Origin: a virus
Length of the DNA: 35,904 bases
Virus record (IMG/VR): IMGVR_UViG_3300035698_005236
Location: 1-35,904 of that record
Direction: 5' to 3' (one strand)
The notes below the pieces were generated by a model. It worked only from the letters and a program-made list of their open reading frames with translations. It was not told the DNA's origin and did no database searches. This document shows positions 22,055 to 30,180 of this stretch, piece by piece (the stretch's first letter is position 1; each line of letters starts with the position of its first letter). The position numbers and the translations under genes were made by a program.

Positions 22055-22411
22055 ATGGCACTTGGAGCAATCACCATCGCATCTGTCCGAGAAAGCAAGG
22101 ACGGCGGTCAGGAAGTTCTGATGAGTTGTCCCGGTGACGGAGCGTATCCCACCGGAGGTACGGTCGGATTCAATGCGCTACTGCGCGCAGCTATCAAGCT
22201 GGCAGCCGCAACCGCATCCGACTCGAATATTCGCAACGCCGAGCGCGTGGCGGTGATGAGCATCGTGCCAGTAACTGCCGGCGCATATGTGCCGAGTCTC
22301 GACTATGCAAACGACAAGCTGTTCGTGTACGACAACGGCGCGGACGCTGAAGTAGGTGCCCTCACCGATCTGAGCGGAACCACGTTCAGCTTCGTTGCGA
22401 TTTGCAAGTAG
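22055..22411 (+). CDS. decoration-like protein, paralogue 1
   Basis: 118 residues, AAGGAG site upstream and 76 bases after the capsid gene. Beta-rich, low charge: MALGAITIASVRESKDGGQE, VAVMSIVPVTAGAYVPSLDY, ANDKLFVYDNGADAEVG, ending SGTTFSFVAICK. About 60% of positions are identical, by hand alignment, with the next gene, so it is a tandem duplicate. Small abundant-looking beta proteins directly behind the capsid gene are commonly capsid decoration or stabilising proteins. I do not recognise the specific family. Confidence 0.6.
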   Translation: MALGAITIASVRESKDGGQEVLMSCPGDGAYPTGGTVGFNALLRAAIKLAAATASDSNIRNAERVAVMSIVPVTAGAYVPSLDYANDKLFVYDNGADAEVGALTDLSGTTFSFVAICK

Positions 22412-22468
22412 CAGGGAACTGAAACAGAAAGTAACAGTCGGATAGTCGGCTGAACGAAGGAGAAAAAA

Positions 22469-22822
22469 ATGGCTCTCGGAACCATGACCATTCAGGCCGT
22501 TCGGGAAACCCGCGACGGTGGACAGGAGCTTCTGATCAGCTGCGACGGCGACGGCGCTTACGGGGCTGGCGGAACTGCTGATTTCAACGCGGCGATCCAG
22601 GCCGCAATCAAGACAGCTCACGCTGCGGCGACCGATAAGAATGTCCGCGGCGAAGAGGAAGTGGAGTGCATGTACATCATCCCGGTAACGGCCGGCGTGT
22701 ACGTGCCGAGTCTCGACTTCGCAAACGACAAGCTGTTCGTCTACGACAACAGCACCGATGTGGAGTCCATCGTCGCGAACATGAGCGGAACCACGTTCAC
22801 GTTTGTCGCGGTCTGCAAGTAG
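22469..22822 (+). CDS. decoration-like protein, paralogue 2
   Basis: 117 residues, with AAGGAGAAAAAA before the ATG. It shares the start MALG, the block DGGQE, PVTAG plus YVPSLD, ANDKLFVYDN and the end SGTTF with the preceding gene, and differs mainly in the helix at about 35-65 and near residue 95. The second copy has more acidic residues (GEEEVECMY). Both reading frames are intact and both have their own ribosome binding site, so the two were probably kept for different positions on the capsid or as a mixed complex. A 111-base gap with a strong hairpin follows. Confidence 0.6.
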   Translation: MALGTMTIQAVRETRDGGQELLISCDGDGAYGAGGTADFNAAIQAAIKTAHAAATDKNVRGEEEVECMYIIPVTAGVYVPSLDFANDKLFVYDNSTDVESIVANMSGTTFTFVAVCK

Positions 22823-22849
22823 TAGTTCGCAGTAAAGGCTTTCGGTGAC

Positions 22850-22891
22850 GCGGTGCTCCTCGTATGCCCCCCACATCCCGGGGAGCACCGC
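22850..22891 (+). terminator. 10-bp hairpin after decoration genes
   Basis: GCGGTGCTCC (22850-22859) pairs perfectly with GGAGCACCGC (22882-22891) around a 22-base loop. It lies in the 111-base gap 22823-22933 between the decoration-like gene and the next gene. There is no T-run after it (the following bases are AGATCCGTTACGG), so it is not a textbook Rho-independent terminator. It may reduce read-through, protect the 3' end of capsid-region transcripts or be a processing site. The rest of the gap contains only the AAAAAAAAGGAG site of the next gene. Confidence 0.45.
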
Positions 22892-22933
22892 AGATCCGTT
22901 ACGGGGTAGTAGTAAAAAAAAGGAGAAAAGAAG

Positions 22934-23539
22934 ATGACCATCACAGCAGTAAGACTCAGCCCACGAGACAAGCGAAAAGGATTCGGAATGGCGACCTACG
23001 TCTCAGCCAACAGCAGGACAAAATACCTGGCAGGGACAGACCGCAGCCCGTCACCCTTTCGCGTCACGAACAGCCCGAAGGAAGTCACCGAGCTTTCTCG
23101 TTTCCCGCAGTTTGAGATCCTCGAATTCAACAACATGGATCACCTGCGAGGTTTCATCCAGAGCGAGATGGAGGAGCGTGCTCGAGTCGGTCTGCCGGCA
23201 GTCCGTGCCGCAGTAATGACCGGCCTGGGAGCAGGGAAGGTTTCGAGCGATCAAGTACTGCCGAAGAAGGCTGTCCTTCAGCGTCTCCCTGCCGCAGCCG
23301 ACGGCCCCAACTCCGACCCAAGGAAGACGCACACCGGGCGCACACCAGCGGGTGAGACTGCGAGAGCGGAAGCCCCGGCGCCGTCCAAACCGAAGCCCAA
23401 GGCGAAGGCCAAACCGAAGGCCAAACCGAAGGCCGAGCCGATAGCCGAGCCGAAAGCCAAGAAGGGCAAGAAGGGCAAGAAGGGCAAGGTCAAAGCGCCG
23501 AGGAAACGTTCCACAAAACCGGCCTCCGACAACGAATAA
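22934..23539 (+). CDS. hypothetical head protein with Lys/Ala/Pro-rich tail
   Basis: 201 residues. The N-terminal 110 residues look folded (MTITAVRLSPRDKRKGFGMA, FRVTNSPKEVTELSRFPQFE, FIQSEMEERARVGLPAVRAA). The C-terminal half is low complexity: repeats of KPKAKAKPKAK, AEPIAEPKAK and KKGKKGKKGKVKAPRKR, with a strong positive charge. The tail is likely disordered and could bind DNA or the acidic capsid surface. No family is recognised. It lies between the decoration-like genes and a DUF5659-like gene. Confidence 0.6.
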   Translation: MTITAVRLSPRDKRKGFGMATYVSANSRTKYLAGTDRSPSPFRVTNSPKEVTELSRFPQFEILEFNNMDHLRGFIQSEMEERARVGLPAVRAAVMTGLGAGKVSSDQVLPKKAVLQRLPAAADGPNSDPRKTHTGRTPAGETARAEAPAPSKPKPKAKAKPKAKPKAEPIAEPKAKKGKKGKKGKVKAPRKRSTKPASDNE

Positions 23540-23552
23540 ACAGGAGGTCGTT

Positions 23553-23825
23553 ATGGCGAATGCACCCGAGCCACGTCACGCCGCGCACAGAGATACTGGA
23601 GATCTTGCCCTTGCCGCGTATGCACACATGCGGGGCTTTCGAGTAATGAAAGCAGAGGAGATGAAGAGAGGAAGGATCACCGAATATCGATTCACAATCG
23701 AAGATCCTTCCGAGCAGTGGGATGGACTCTGCGTTGACTTCGCAAACTCAGAAGCACAGAAGCACGACGCGTCCGTGAGGACGCTGAAGAGGCTCTGTAA
23801 GCGAGCTACAAGAAACGCTGGCTGA
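23553..23825 (+). CDS. DUF5659-like small phage protein
   Basis: 90 residues with AGGAGG at five bases. The pattern DTGDLALAAYAHMRGFRVMK (strand and helix), EYRFTIEDPSEQWDGLCVDF and finally ASVRTLKRLCKRA fits my recollection of the DUF5659 family: LAAY-x-hydrophobic-x-GF, a strand pair, then a short helix with paired Leu-Lys. Members are small phage proteins of unknown function found in head and tail gene clusters. The match is by eye. Confidence 0.55.
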   Translation: MANAPEPRHAAHRDTGDLALAAYAHMRGFRVMKAEEMKRGRITEYRFTIEDPSEQWDGLCVDFANSEAQKHDASVRTLKRLCKRATRNAG

Positions 23826-23837
23826 TAGGAGATTGTC

Positions 23838-24890
23838 GTGACAGCTATCGCCAATCTGGCATGGGAAATCGATGCGACAACACTCAGCGTTCTGGTAGCT
23901 GCCGGTTTCGATGCGTGGTTGGTTCAGCGCGAAGAAGCTGGGCCCGTCTGGGTAGACATCGCCTACACTACAACGCTTCCTCCTCTCGTCTCAGATGTAT
24001 TCCGCTACGTCTTCTCAGATGCCTCCGCGCCAGTCGATGCCAGCGAGGATCCTTCAGCCAATTATCAGGCCGTTCCGTACCGTATTAGCGACAGCGTGAC
24101 CGATGCTCCCGTAGCAGCGACCGCAGTCAGGCGCGGGTATATTTGTCCGACTGATATTTGGAATGAAGGCTATGTCAATCCGCCGTGGACGCCAGCAAAA
24201 ATATGGCGTGGAATCGACCGTGCGACCGCGCTGATCGATGCAGTTTGTCGGCAGTGGTTTGAGCCTCGGTATTCTCAGTTCACGTTCGACGGAACAGACC
24301 ACTCGCAACTCTGGCTCGACCTCCCGATCTGTGCCCTCCACGCAATCATTCAGGACGATACAATTCTGGACCGTGACGACGTGGAAGTTTACAACCGCCA
24401 CCTGACCCGAGGACAGCTGTCTCCTGACGACCGAAACAATCCCAAGGTATCTTATGCCCTTGACTATCCGCCGGGATACAGAGGGCGACAGAGACGCATC
24501 TACGCAGACTCCGCATTATTCGGCGCTGGTCGAAAGAACGTCCTGCTGAAGGGCGTCTTCGGATATACCGAAATCGGGCCAGGAGACTTTCCTGCGGAGA
24601 CGATAGCGAATAGCCAGGTCCCGATAAGCTACGGTCAGACGCCGGCAGAAATTAAACGGGCCGCGCTCCTCCTCTCTCTCAACTTTATGCTTCCGGCCGG
24701 AGATCAACAGGACGCCTTTCTTGCAAACCGCGTCACGCGGATCCAGACCCGCGACCAGTCGATTGCCTTCTCGGACATGGGTAGCTCAAGCGGGGGTGAT
24801 TCTTCCTACGGACTGACAGGAAATATCGAAGTCGATAACATCCTGATGCGGTACGCAGGACCGATGCGGATAGGGGCGGCTGGTCTATGA
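23838..24890 (+). CDS. probable head-tail connector protein
   Basis: 350 residues from GTG 23838, six bases after AGGAG. The stretch GIDRATALIDAVCRQWFEPR, then YSQFTFDGTDHSQLWLDLPI, CALHAI, is characteristic of phage head-tail connector (gp6-like) proteins, in which a helix pair is followed by a strand and Leu-x-Leu-Pro-Ile. The N-terminal 130 residues form an additional domain (LSVLVAAGFDAWLVQREEAG). The C-terminal half (ADSALFGAGRKNVLLKGVFG, EIKRAALLLSLNFM) resembles the same family, though longer than usual. These proteins form a ring under the portal. It is ATGA-coupled to the next gene. Confidence 0.55.
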   Translation: MTAIANLAWEIDATTLSVLVAAGFDAWLVQREEAGPVWVDIAYTTTLPPLVSDVFRYVFSDASAPVDASEDPSANYQAVPYRISDSVTDAPVAATAVRRGYICPTDIWNEGYVNPPWTPAKIWRGIDRATALIDAVCRQWFEPRYSQFTFDGTDHSQLWLDLPICALHAIIQDDTILDRDDVEVYNRHLTRGQLSPDDRNNPKVSYALDYPPGYRGRQRRIYADSALFGAGRKNVLLKGVFGYTEIGPGDFPAETIANSQVPISYGQTPAEIKRAALLLSLNFMLPAGDQQDAFLANRVTRIQTRDQSIAFSDMGSSSGGDSSYGLTGNIEVDNILMRYAGPMRIGAAGL

Positions 24891-25411
24891 GCATCATCAC
24901 CAGAGGGAGGCTCATCAACAAGTTTGTGGCGGTGATTATGCGGCTCGATACCGTTGCGACCGCAGCTGTTGTCGGAGGAGGATACGACCCCGAGTTCGAT
25001 GCGGTAATTCCTGTCGATGACGGAAGCCAACTCGGACTTACCTCGCGCCGCGAGATGGCCGCGCTTCGCCTCCCTGCCCAACTGGATCGCAAGAATTGGG
25101 GGGAGCAGACACAGGCTCGCGGAGGTCGCCAGATCTCTGCGGATATTGTCCTGACTTTCCACTGGCCTGACCTCGAGAATAATGGACTGATCGGTGCAGA
25201 CGGGGAATGCCTTTTGAAGAAGGGCGACCGCATCGAAAAGATCGAGACTGTGATGGGTACGGTAGAGGCCACCTTCGACAATCCACCCGGGATGTTTATC
25301 ACGGATTTCGAGAGGGCTGGACACGGCCAATCACCGTTCGGAACGCCTCGGACAAATCTCCTGTATACCTACTGTGCGTATGAGCGCGTAGCTACTGAAG
25401 GAGTCGGCTGA
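24887..25411 (+). CDS. head-closure/tail-adaptor-like protein
   Basis: 174 residues, in an ATGA overlap with the connector gene and a TGATG overlap with the next. Mixed alpha/beta with a start (MSIITRGRLINKFVAVIMRL) and a central strand run (RQISADIVLTFHWPDLENNG, LLKKGDRIEKIETVMGT) typical of small beta-barrel adaptor proteins. The assignment rests mainly on order: connector, this gene, then a virion-morphogenesis gene. In many phages this slot holds the head-closure (stopper) protein. No direct family recognition. Confidence 0.4.
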   Translation: MSIITRGRLINKFVAVIMRLDTVATAAVVGGGYDPEFDAVIPVDDGSQLGLTSRREMAALRLPAQLDRKNWGEQTQARGGRQISADIVLTFHWPDLENNGLIGADGECLLKKGDRIEKIETVMGTVEATFDNPPGMFITDFERAGHGQSPFGTPRTNLLYTYCAYERVATEGVG

Positions 25412-25944
25412 TGGCTGTCCGTGTTCGCATAACCGAGTACGGGATGAAGCGTATTGTCAAGTCCGTAAGTAAATGGGCTCGACGTGCCGAAGGTGCGGTA
25501 GGAAAGGCGACCGGCAAGCTGGCCCACGAGCTTCGCAAGGACATCGTGACCGGCATCAGAAGTCAGGCGCCAGGAGGCATCAGATTCAAGCCATTGAAGC
25601 GAGCTACTATCAAGGCCAAGGGAAGTAGCAAAGCACTGATCGATGATGGAGACCTCCTCCGTTCGGTGAACGTCACGAAAGTCGGAAAACTTTCCTATTT
25701 CGTAGGTGTCCATCGCTCTGTGATCTCTCCCAGCGGAAAGCCGATGGCAAACATCGCGGAGATCCACGAGTTCGGGTCGAAGAAGGTGAAAGGTAGACCA
25801 CCGAAGCGACCGTTCTTGGTGCCGTCTTATAACGCCTGGAAATGGGGCGCACAGAAACGATTTGCAGAGTGGGTCGCAAGGGATATTGGCGTACCGCTGC
25901 TCGGTTCAAAAATGGGCAGTATCAGCGTCGGGGGTAATGGCTGA
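25411..25944 (+). CDS. tail completion / virion morphogenesis protein (HK97 gp10-like)
   Basis: 177 residues, strong AAGGAG about eight bases upstream. The segments SKALIDDGDLLRSVNVTKVG, LSYFVGVHRSVISPSGKPMA, IAEIHEFGSKKV and PPKRPFLVPSYNAWKWG follow the pattern of the HK97 gp10/Mu gpG-type tail-completion proteins: a Leu-x-Asp-x-Gly-x-Leu-x-x-Ser start, a Val-Gly strand, Ile-His-Glu-Phe-Gly and Arg-Pro-Phe-Leu. These proteins join the finished head to the tail. The N-terminal helix is basic. It is TGATG-coupled both upstream and downstream. Confidence 0.8.
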   Translation: MAVRVRITEYGMKRIVKSVSKWARRAEGAVGKATGKLAHELRKDIVTGIRSQAPGGIRFKPLKRATIKAKGSSKALIDDGDLLRSVNVTKVGKLSYFVGVHRSVISPSGKPMANIAEIHEFGSKKVKGRPPKRPFLVPSYNAWKWGAQKRFAEWVARDIGVPLLGSKMGSISVGGNG

Positions 25945-26912
25945 TGGCTATCCCAACGGTCAGCAGCGTAAGCCCGAATAGTGGCCTGACGCGAGGACAG
26001 AACATAGTCCGTATCGCAGGTACGAATTTCCGTCTTCCCGATCCGCCTTCTGCTACCGGTCCCATCCAATCGGACCAGCAGAAAACAGTCAGCGTGAAGT
26101 TCGAGGGCGTAGAGTCCGAATGGGCATATTCTGCCAGCGCCGAACTCATCCTTGCTCGAGTACCGATCTGGGCTGGCCCGTATGATATTTCCTTCCCCGC
26201 CGACCTCGATGTTCGGGTCGCAAACTTGGACAATAGCGAGGTCGAGATACCGGGGGAAAATGCCACGCTGGTAGACGGCTACGCAATCGGCCGCCCGAGC
26301 CTCGCGGAGGAGTCGTACCTTCAGCGTACTGTGCGCGAAGTCATCAAGTTATTTCGGCGCCACGTCCTTCAGAATGCGCACCACACCACGTCGCGTGATT
26401 ATTCGTTGACGCCGGCACAACAAAAGACTCTGCGCGCCAGCGGCCCGTTGCTTCAATTAATGGGTCCGCGCCTTCCGATAAATCGTTTCTATTCGCTAAA
26501 CAGAGAGGATCCGGAAGCAGACCCTCTGGGCGGCGTAAACGGAATGATGAGGAGGAGGCCACCGGTCACTTGCGACGTCGAGTTTACCGTCATCGCGTGG
26601 GCGAATAATATCAGTCACCTCAACGGACTGGTTGAGGCGATCCTCCTCTTCCACCGAGACATCAAATTTGTGAAGGTCGCAGTCGACCCGACCGACCTCT
26701 CAAAAGGTACGAAGGATTACGAGTTCGCACAGCCGTGGGACGGCTACCCCGAGGTGAGCACTGACCCGACGGCGGACGATTTAATGTATGCGAGATTAAT
26801 TAGTGTAATTCGGGGAGTGCATATTGACGAGGATCTTGGTACCATCATCGAACGGGGCTGGATTGTAACGCAGAATGATGGAGATCCCACGCTGCAGATC
26901 ATGAGCCCGTAA
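25944..26912 (+). CDS. tail-terminator-region protein with N-terminal IPT/TIG-like domain
   Basis: 322 residues, overlapping the preceding stop (TGATG). Residues about 2-110 begin PTVSSVSPNSGLTRGQNIVR with IAGTNFRL and VRVANLDN, which is the IPT/TIG immunoglobulin-like pattern (Pro-x-Ser-x-Gly, Gly-x-x-Val-x-Ile-x-Gly-x-Asn-Phe) found in surface-binding and transport proteins. The remainder (TCDVEFTVIAWANNISHLNG, AILLFHRDIKFVKVAVDP, TADDLMYARLISVIRGVHID) has the strand pattern of a tail-terminator protein that caps the tail tube. The order, just after the completion gene and before the sheath, agrees. A fused Ig-like domain on such a protein is unusual and could be exposed on the neck. Confidence 0.55.
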   Translation: MAIPTVSSVSPNSGLTRGQNIVRIAGTNFRLPDPPSATGPIQSDQQKTVSVKFEGVESEWAYSASAELILARVPIWAGPYDISFPADLDVRVANLDNSEVEIPGENATLVDGYAIGRPSLAEESYLQRTVREVIKLFRRHVLQNAHHTTSRDYSLTPAQQKTLRASGPLLQLMGPRLPINRFYSLNREDPEADPLGGVNGMMRRRPPVTCDVEFTVIAWANNISHLNGLVEAILLFHRDIKFVKVAVDPTDLSKGTKDYEFAQPWDGYPEVSTDPTADDLMYARLISVIRGVHIDEDLGTIIERGWIVTQNDGDPTLQIMSP

Positions 26913-26923
26913 CGGAGGATTCA

Positions 26924-27337
26924 ATGAGCGGAACTATCATAATCGAGAATCTGACAGGACAACATCTTCAGTACCGCGTAGAGCACCAAGTCGTCTGCGT
27001 GAAGTTCGGGAAATGCTTCTGTAAAAAGGGCCGTAGAGGTTCGGTCACGATGACCGTTCACGTGCCCGGCGGAGCCGGGATGAGGACAGAGCCGTTGAAT
27101 CCGTTGCTCTCGAAAGTTCCTGAGATACAGCGGGATGTAACGGGACCGAAACCCAAGATTAAAATCGTCGGATCTTCGGCGGTTTCAGCAAAGGCGAGAG
27201 CGGCGACAAAGCCGACAGTCAAGGCGGAAGTTGAGACGGAAGTTGAGACGGAAGTCGAGGCGGCAGTTCGGGCGAAGGTAGACTCCACCCCATCTGGAAA
27301 AAAAGGCGGCGGTGGACGGAAGGGCAAGAACAACTAA
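26924..27337 (+). CDS. hypothetical protein with Lys/Ala/Glu-rich tail
   Basis: 137 residues, CGGAGGA site before ATG 26924. A short strand-rich N-terminal part (SGTIIIENLTGQHLQYRVEH) is followed by a cysteine cluster (VVCVKFGKCFCKKG) and MTVHVPGGAG. From residue 75 onward it is low complexity: basic KPKIKIVG, alternating Val-Glu-Thr repeats and a final GKKGGGGRKGKNN. No family is recognised. The following 56 bases contain the AGGAGGA site of the sheath gene. Confidence 0.5.
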   Translation: MSGTIIIENLTGQHLQYRVEHQVVCVKFGKCFCKKGRRGSVTMTVHVPGGAGMRTEPLNPLLSKVPEIQRDVTGPKPKIKIVGSSAVSAKARAATKPTVKAEVETEVETEVEAAVRAKVDSTPSGKKGGGGRKGKNN

Positions 27338-27393
27338 GCGGGAGACTACCCGGAACTACCGCCCCAAATTAGCAGGGCGACAGGAGGAATCCG

Positions 27394-29664
27394 ATGGCAG
27401 CTGCGCTTCTGGCAAGTAGAGTGGTCATCCTCGAAGAGGAGTCGTCAATACCGACTATCGCAGCGTTACCTTCAGCGGTTACGTTGTGTCTCGGGATCAC
27501 CGAGCGTGGGCCTATTGCTGACCCGCAACTCCTGACGTCCTTCGAGGAATACCAAAGAAATTTCGGCGGCTTCACAACGGAATCTGACGTCTGCATCGCA
27601 GCGTATGGATTCTTCAGACAGGGCGGTACCTTCATGTGGGTGAGCCGTACCTGCCACTTTGTCGATGTGCTCGACCCGACGACGGCGACCGCAGCGGTAG
27701 GGAGTGTGATGCTGAACAACGATGGGTCGCTCGCGACCCCCGCTTCCGTCGGCCCAGGAACCGACGTATCACCGTTCATCATGACAGACGGACTACACGC
27801 TGACATCGACGTCGGTGCTGGCGCCATCGTTGTGACCTTCAACGGTGTGCCGGCGACCCTAAATAACGCGCCGACAGTCGAGCCGTATGCCCTCGTCGGC
27901 GGTGAGACTCTTCTCGTGACCGTGAACGGAGTCGCACAGGTCGTAACCTTCGCAGCGCCTGACTTCGCAATCGGTGGTGCGGCTACCTCCCTGGAAGTCG
28001 CAGCGAGGATCAACTCCGACCTCACACAATGCCACTGTGACCGAACAGGCGTAGGCCCGTGGGGTTTGGAACTGACAACGGATGGCAGTGGTAACGACTA
28101 CTCGCTAGCAGTAACAGGAGGCACGGCGGCAGCTGTCCTCGCCTTCGCTGCCGGTCCGGTTGTCGGTGCTGGCAACGTAGGAGACATCGCCGCGGTTACC
28201 GATCTGGAAGTGGAAGCGATCATCGAGGCGACTGCCGGTCTTATCGGTGTCGTCGATGTGGTTGTGGGCGCCGGAGTAGCTGGCGACATTTCCATCGAAA
28301 CAATCGCTACCGGAATCGCGGCAGAAATCCAGGTGGAGGTAACTTCGACCGTAGACTTCGGTCTGGATAACCTCCTCCACAACGGCGCCGCAGCCGCAGT
28401 CCAGCCGACCCTTCTTTGCTCCGGAAAATATGCCGGCGCGTATGCCAATGATCTCACGATCATCACCGCGTTGGCGACGGACGGACAGGCCGAGCATTTC
28501 AATCTCCAGGTTCTCGACTCGGGGGTGGTAAAGGAGACTTGGCCGAACCTCTCGATGCTCGACACGGCCGTGAGTTACGTGGAGACGGTCATCAACAATA
28601 TCAACCTCGGATCCCACCTCATAGAAGTTGCTGATCAGCTGCTTGCTCCGATAGGGATCAAGCGTCCTGCCAACGCCACTTCGGCGGCAATGGCGGGAGG
28701 CGATGACGGGCTCGCCGCAATCGCGGATTCCGACTATGTCGGGAACATCGCGGGGCCGACGGGACTCTACACTTTCGACCGCATCTCAACGGGTCGCATC
28801 CTCATCGTTCCCGGCATCTACACTGAGGCGGTTCACAAGGGTATGCTCGACTACGCCGAAGTAGATCGCAACGGGTCAATGTTCTGTCTCCTTGACTGTC
28901 CTCCCGCCAACACGAAGCTCCAGGTCGTCACGTACCTCACCGGTGCGGGCCTCCTTGAGTACAGCGAGTTCGGCGCAATCCACTGGCCGTGGATCAAGGT
29001 CGGAAATCCGCAGCCTTCGGTCTACGGAACTGACGACACGATCACGGTCGCGCCGTCCGGTTGGATCGCAGGCAAGTGCGCTGCGAATGACCAGAAGCTC
29101 GGAGGGGTGTACGAGGCCCCGGCAGGGTTCGGTGATGGCTGGGGAGTTATCCGCGGGATGATGGGAGTAGAGGACGATCCCGCTGGCGCCTCAACGCACC
29201 AGTGTCTCGACGAGAAGGCTCGCGACTACGTCTACCCGTACCGCATCAACCCGTTCAATCGCACGACGGGTGGACTCTGGTACATGGACGGATCGCGTAC
29301 TCTCAAGAGCACCGGAAACTTCCCGAGCATCGGGGAGCGGCGCGGCGTCATTTTCATCGGAGAGTCGCTGAAGGAAGGTCTCCAGATCTTCCGGCATCGT
29401 TTCAACAACCGCACGAACCGGCAACGGGCAGGGAGGTCGATCACCCTGTTCCTCGTGACCGAGATGAACAAGGGCGCATTCAGGAGCACGGATCCTGCCA
29501 CAGCCTTCTTCGTCGACGTCAGCGATGCACTGAACCCGGTCGCCAACGAATTCGCGGGCATCATGACCATCCGTATCGGGCTTGCCACAAACAAGCCGAC
29601 GGACTGGATCATCCTGCTCATTACACAGGACACCAGGGCGCTCGAGGAAAGCCTCGCAGCGTAG
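27394..29664 (+). CDS. contractile tail sheath protein
   Basis: 756 residues; phage sheaths are commonly 390-660. N-terminal SRVVILEEESSIPTIAALPS and AVTLCLGITERGPIADPQLL with TSFEEYQRNFGGFTTESDVC are the typical sheath start. The C-terminal FPSIGERRGVIFIGESLKEG, LQIFRHRFNNRTNRQRAGRS, and GIMTIRIGLATNKPTDWIIL are the conserved end with the sheath core. About residues 100-340 are an inserted, strand-rich, Val/Ala/Thr-rich domain that probably decorates the outside. A strong AGGAGGA site lies upstream. Contraction of the sheath drives the tube through the host envelope. It identifies the phage as a myovirus. Confidence 0.9.
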   Translation: MAAALLASRVVILEEESSIPTIAALPSAVTLCLGITERGPIADPQLLTSFEEYQRNFGGFTTESDVCIAAYGFFRQGGTFMWVSRTCHFVDVLDPTTATAAVGSVMLNNDGSLATPASVGPGTDVSPFIMTDGLHADIDVGAGAIVVTFNGVPATLNNAPTVEPYALVGGETLLVTVNGVAQVVTFAAPDFAIGGAATSLEVAARINSDLTQCHCDRTGVGPWGLELTTDGSGNDYSLAVTGGTAAAVLAFAAGPVVGAGNVGDIAAVTDLEVEAIIEATAGLIGVVDVVVGAGVAGDISIETIATGIAAEIQVEVTSTVDFGLDNLLHNGAAAAVQPTLLCSGKYAGAYANDLTIITALATDGQAEHFNLQVLDSGVVKETWPNLSMLDTAVSYVETVINNINLGSHLIEVADQLLAPIGIKRPANATSAAMAGGDDGLAAIADSDYVGNIAGPTGLYTFDRISTGRILIVPGIYTEAVHKGMLDYAEVDRNGSMFCLLDCPPANTKLQVVTYLTGAGLLEYSEFGAIHWPWIKVGNPQPSVYGTDDTITVAPSGWIAGKCAANDQKLGGVYEAPAGFGDGWGVIRGMMGVEDDPAGASTHQCLDEKARDYVYPYRINPFNRTTGGLWYMDGSRTLKSTGNFPSIGERRGVIFIGESLKEGLQIFRHRFNNRTNRQRAGRSITLFLVTEMNKGAFRSTDPATAFFVDVSDALNPVANEFAGIMTIRIGLATNKPTDWIILLITQDTRALEESLAA

Positions 29665-29678
29665 GAGGAGAATGAACA

Positions 29679-30134
29679 ATGGGTACTCCGACCAACTGGG
29701 ATAAAAAATTCTCCTTCGTCGTGGAAATCGACGGGGTTGCACGCGCTGCTTTCGCTCGCTGTAGCGAGATTGCAGGCGAGGCCAACAACGTCGCCTACAA
29801 AGAGGGCGGGAGACTTCATCCCCACAACGCACCCGGCACGGTGAACTTCCCAGAGTTCACGCTCGAACGTGGTGCGACCGATGACTACGATCTCTACAAC
29901 TGGTTCCGCGATACCTACGATGCGGCGGCCGGCACAGGGATGGTACCACCCGATCTTTTCAGAACGCTGGATATTGTCCAGCTTGACCGTGCCGGTGATG
30001 AGCTGAAGCGATTCCGTTGTTTCAAGTGCTACAACCGTCGCTGGTCTGCCGGCGACTGGGATAACGATGCTGACGAAGTTCGCATCGAATCCGCCATCGT
30101 CGTTTTCGATTACTTCGAGCAGGTCGCGGTCTGA
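29679..30134 (+). CDS. tail tube protein (T4 gp19-like)
   Basis: 151 residues, immediately after the sheath behind AGGAGGAG. The sequence follows the T4-like tail tube family: start NWDKKFSFVVEIDGVARAAF, ARCSEIAGEANNVAYKEGGR, TVNFPEFTLERGATDDYDLY, NWFRDT, and the end IESAIVVFDYFEQVAV. The tube is stacked hexamers inside the sheath. The size (about 16-17 kDa) is normal for the family. Confidence 0.9.
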   Translation: MGTPTNWDKKFSFVVEIDGVARAAFARCSEIAGEANNVAYKEGGRLHPHNAPGTVNFPEFTLERGATDDYDLYNWFRDTYDAAAGTGMVPPDLFRTLDIVQLDRAGDELKRFRCFKCYNRRWSAGDWDNDADEVRIESAIVVFDYFEQVAV

Positions 30135-30142
30135 TCGAAGCT

Positions 30143-30156
30143 GCCGCTTTTGCGGC
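30143..30156 (+). other. short GCCGC hairpin after the tail tube gene
   Basis: GCCGC (30143-30147), a TTTT loop and GCGGC (30152-30156) form a 5-bp hairpin eight bases after the tube stop codon. It is short and lacks a T-run after it. Together with the following hairpin it fills part of the 118-base gap 30135-30252. Confidence 0.35.
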
Positions 30157-30180
30157 CAGGGTATAGGCAACAGCTGACGA

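Noticed and set aside
22864-23115. ORF from ATG 22864
   Set aside because: Starts inside the hairpin, has no ribosome binding site, is a basic low-information frame and overlaps the better supported gene at 22934.
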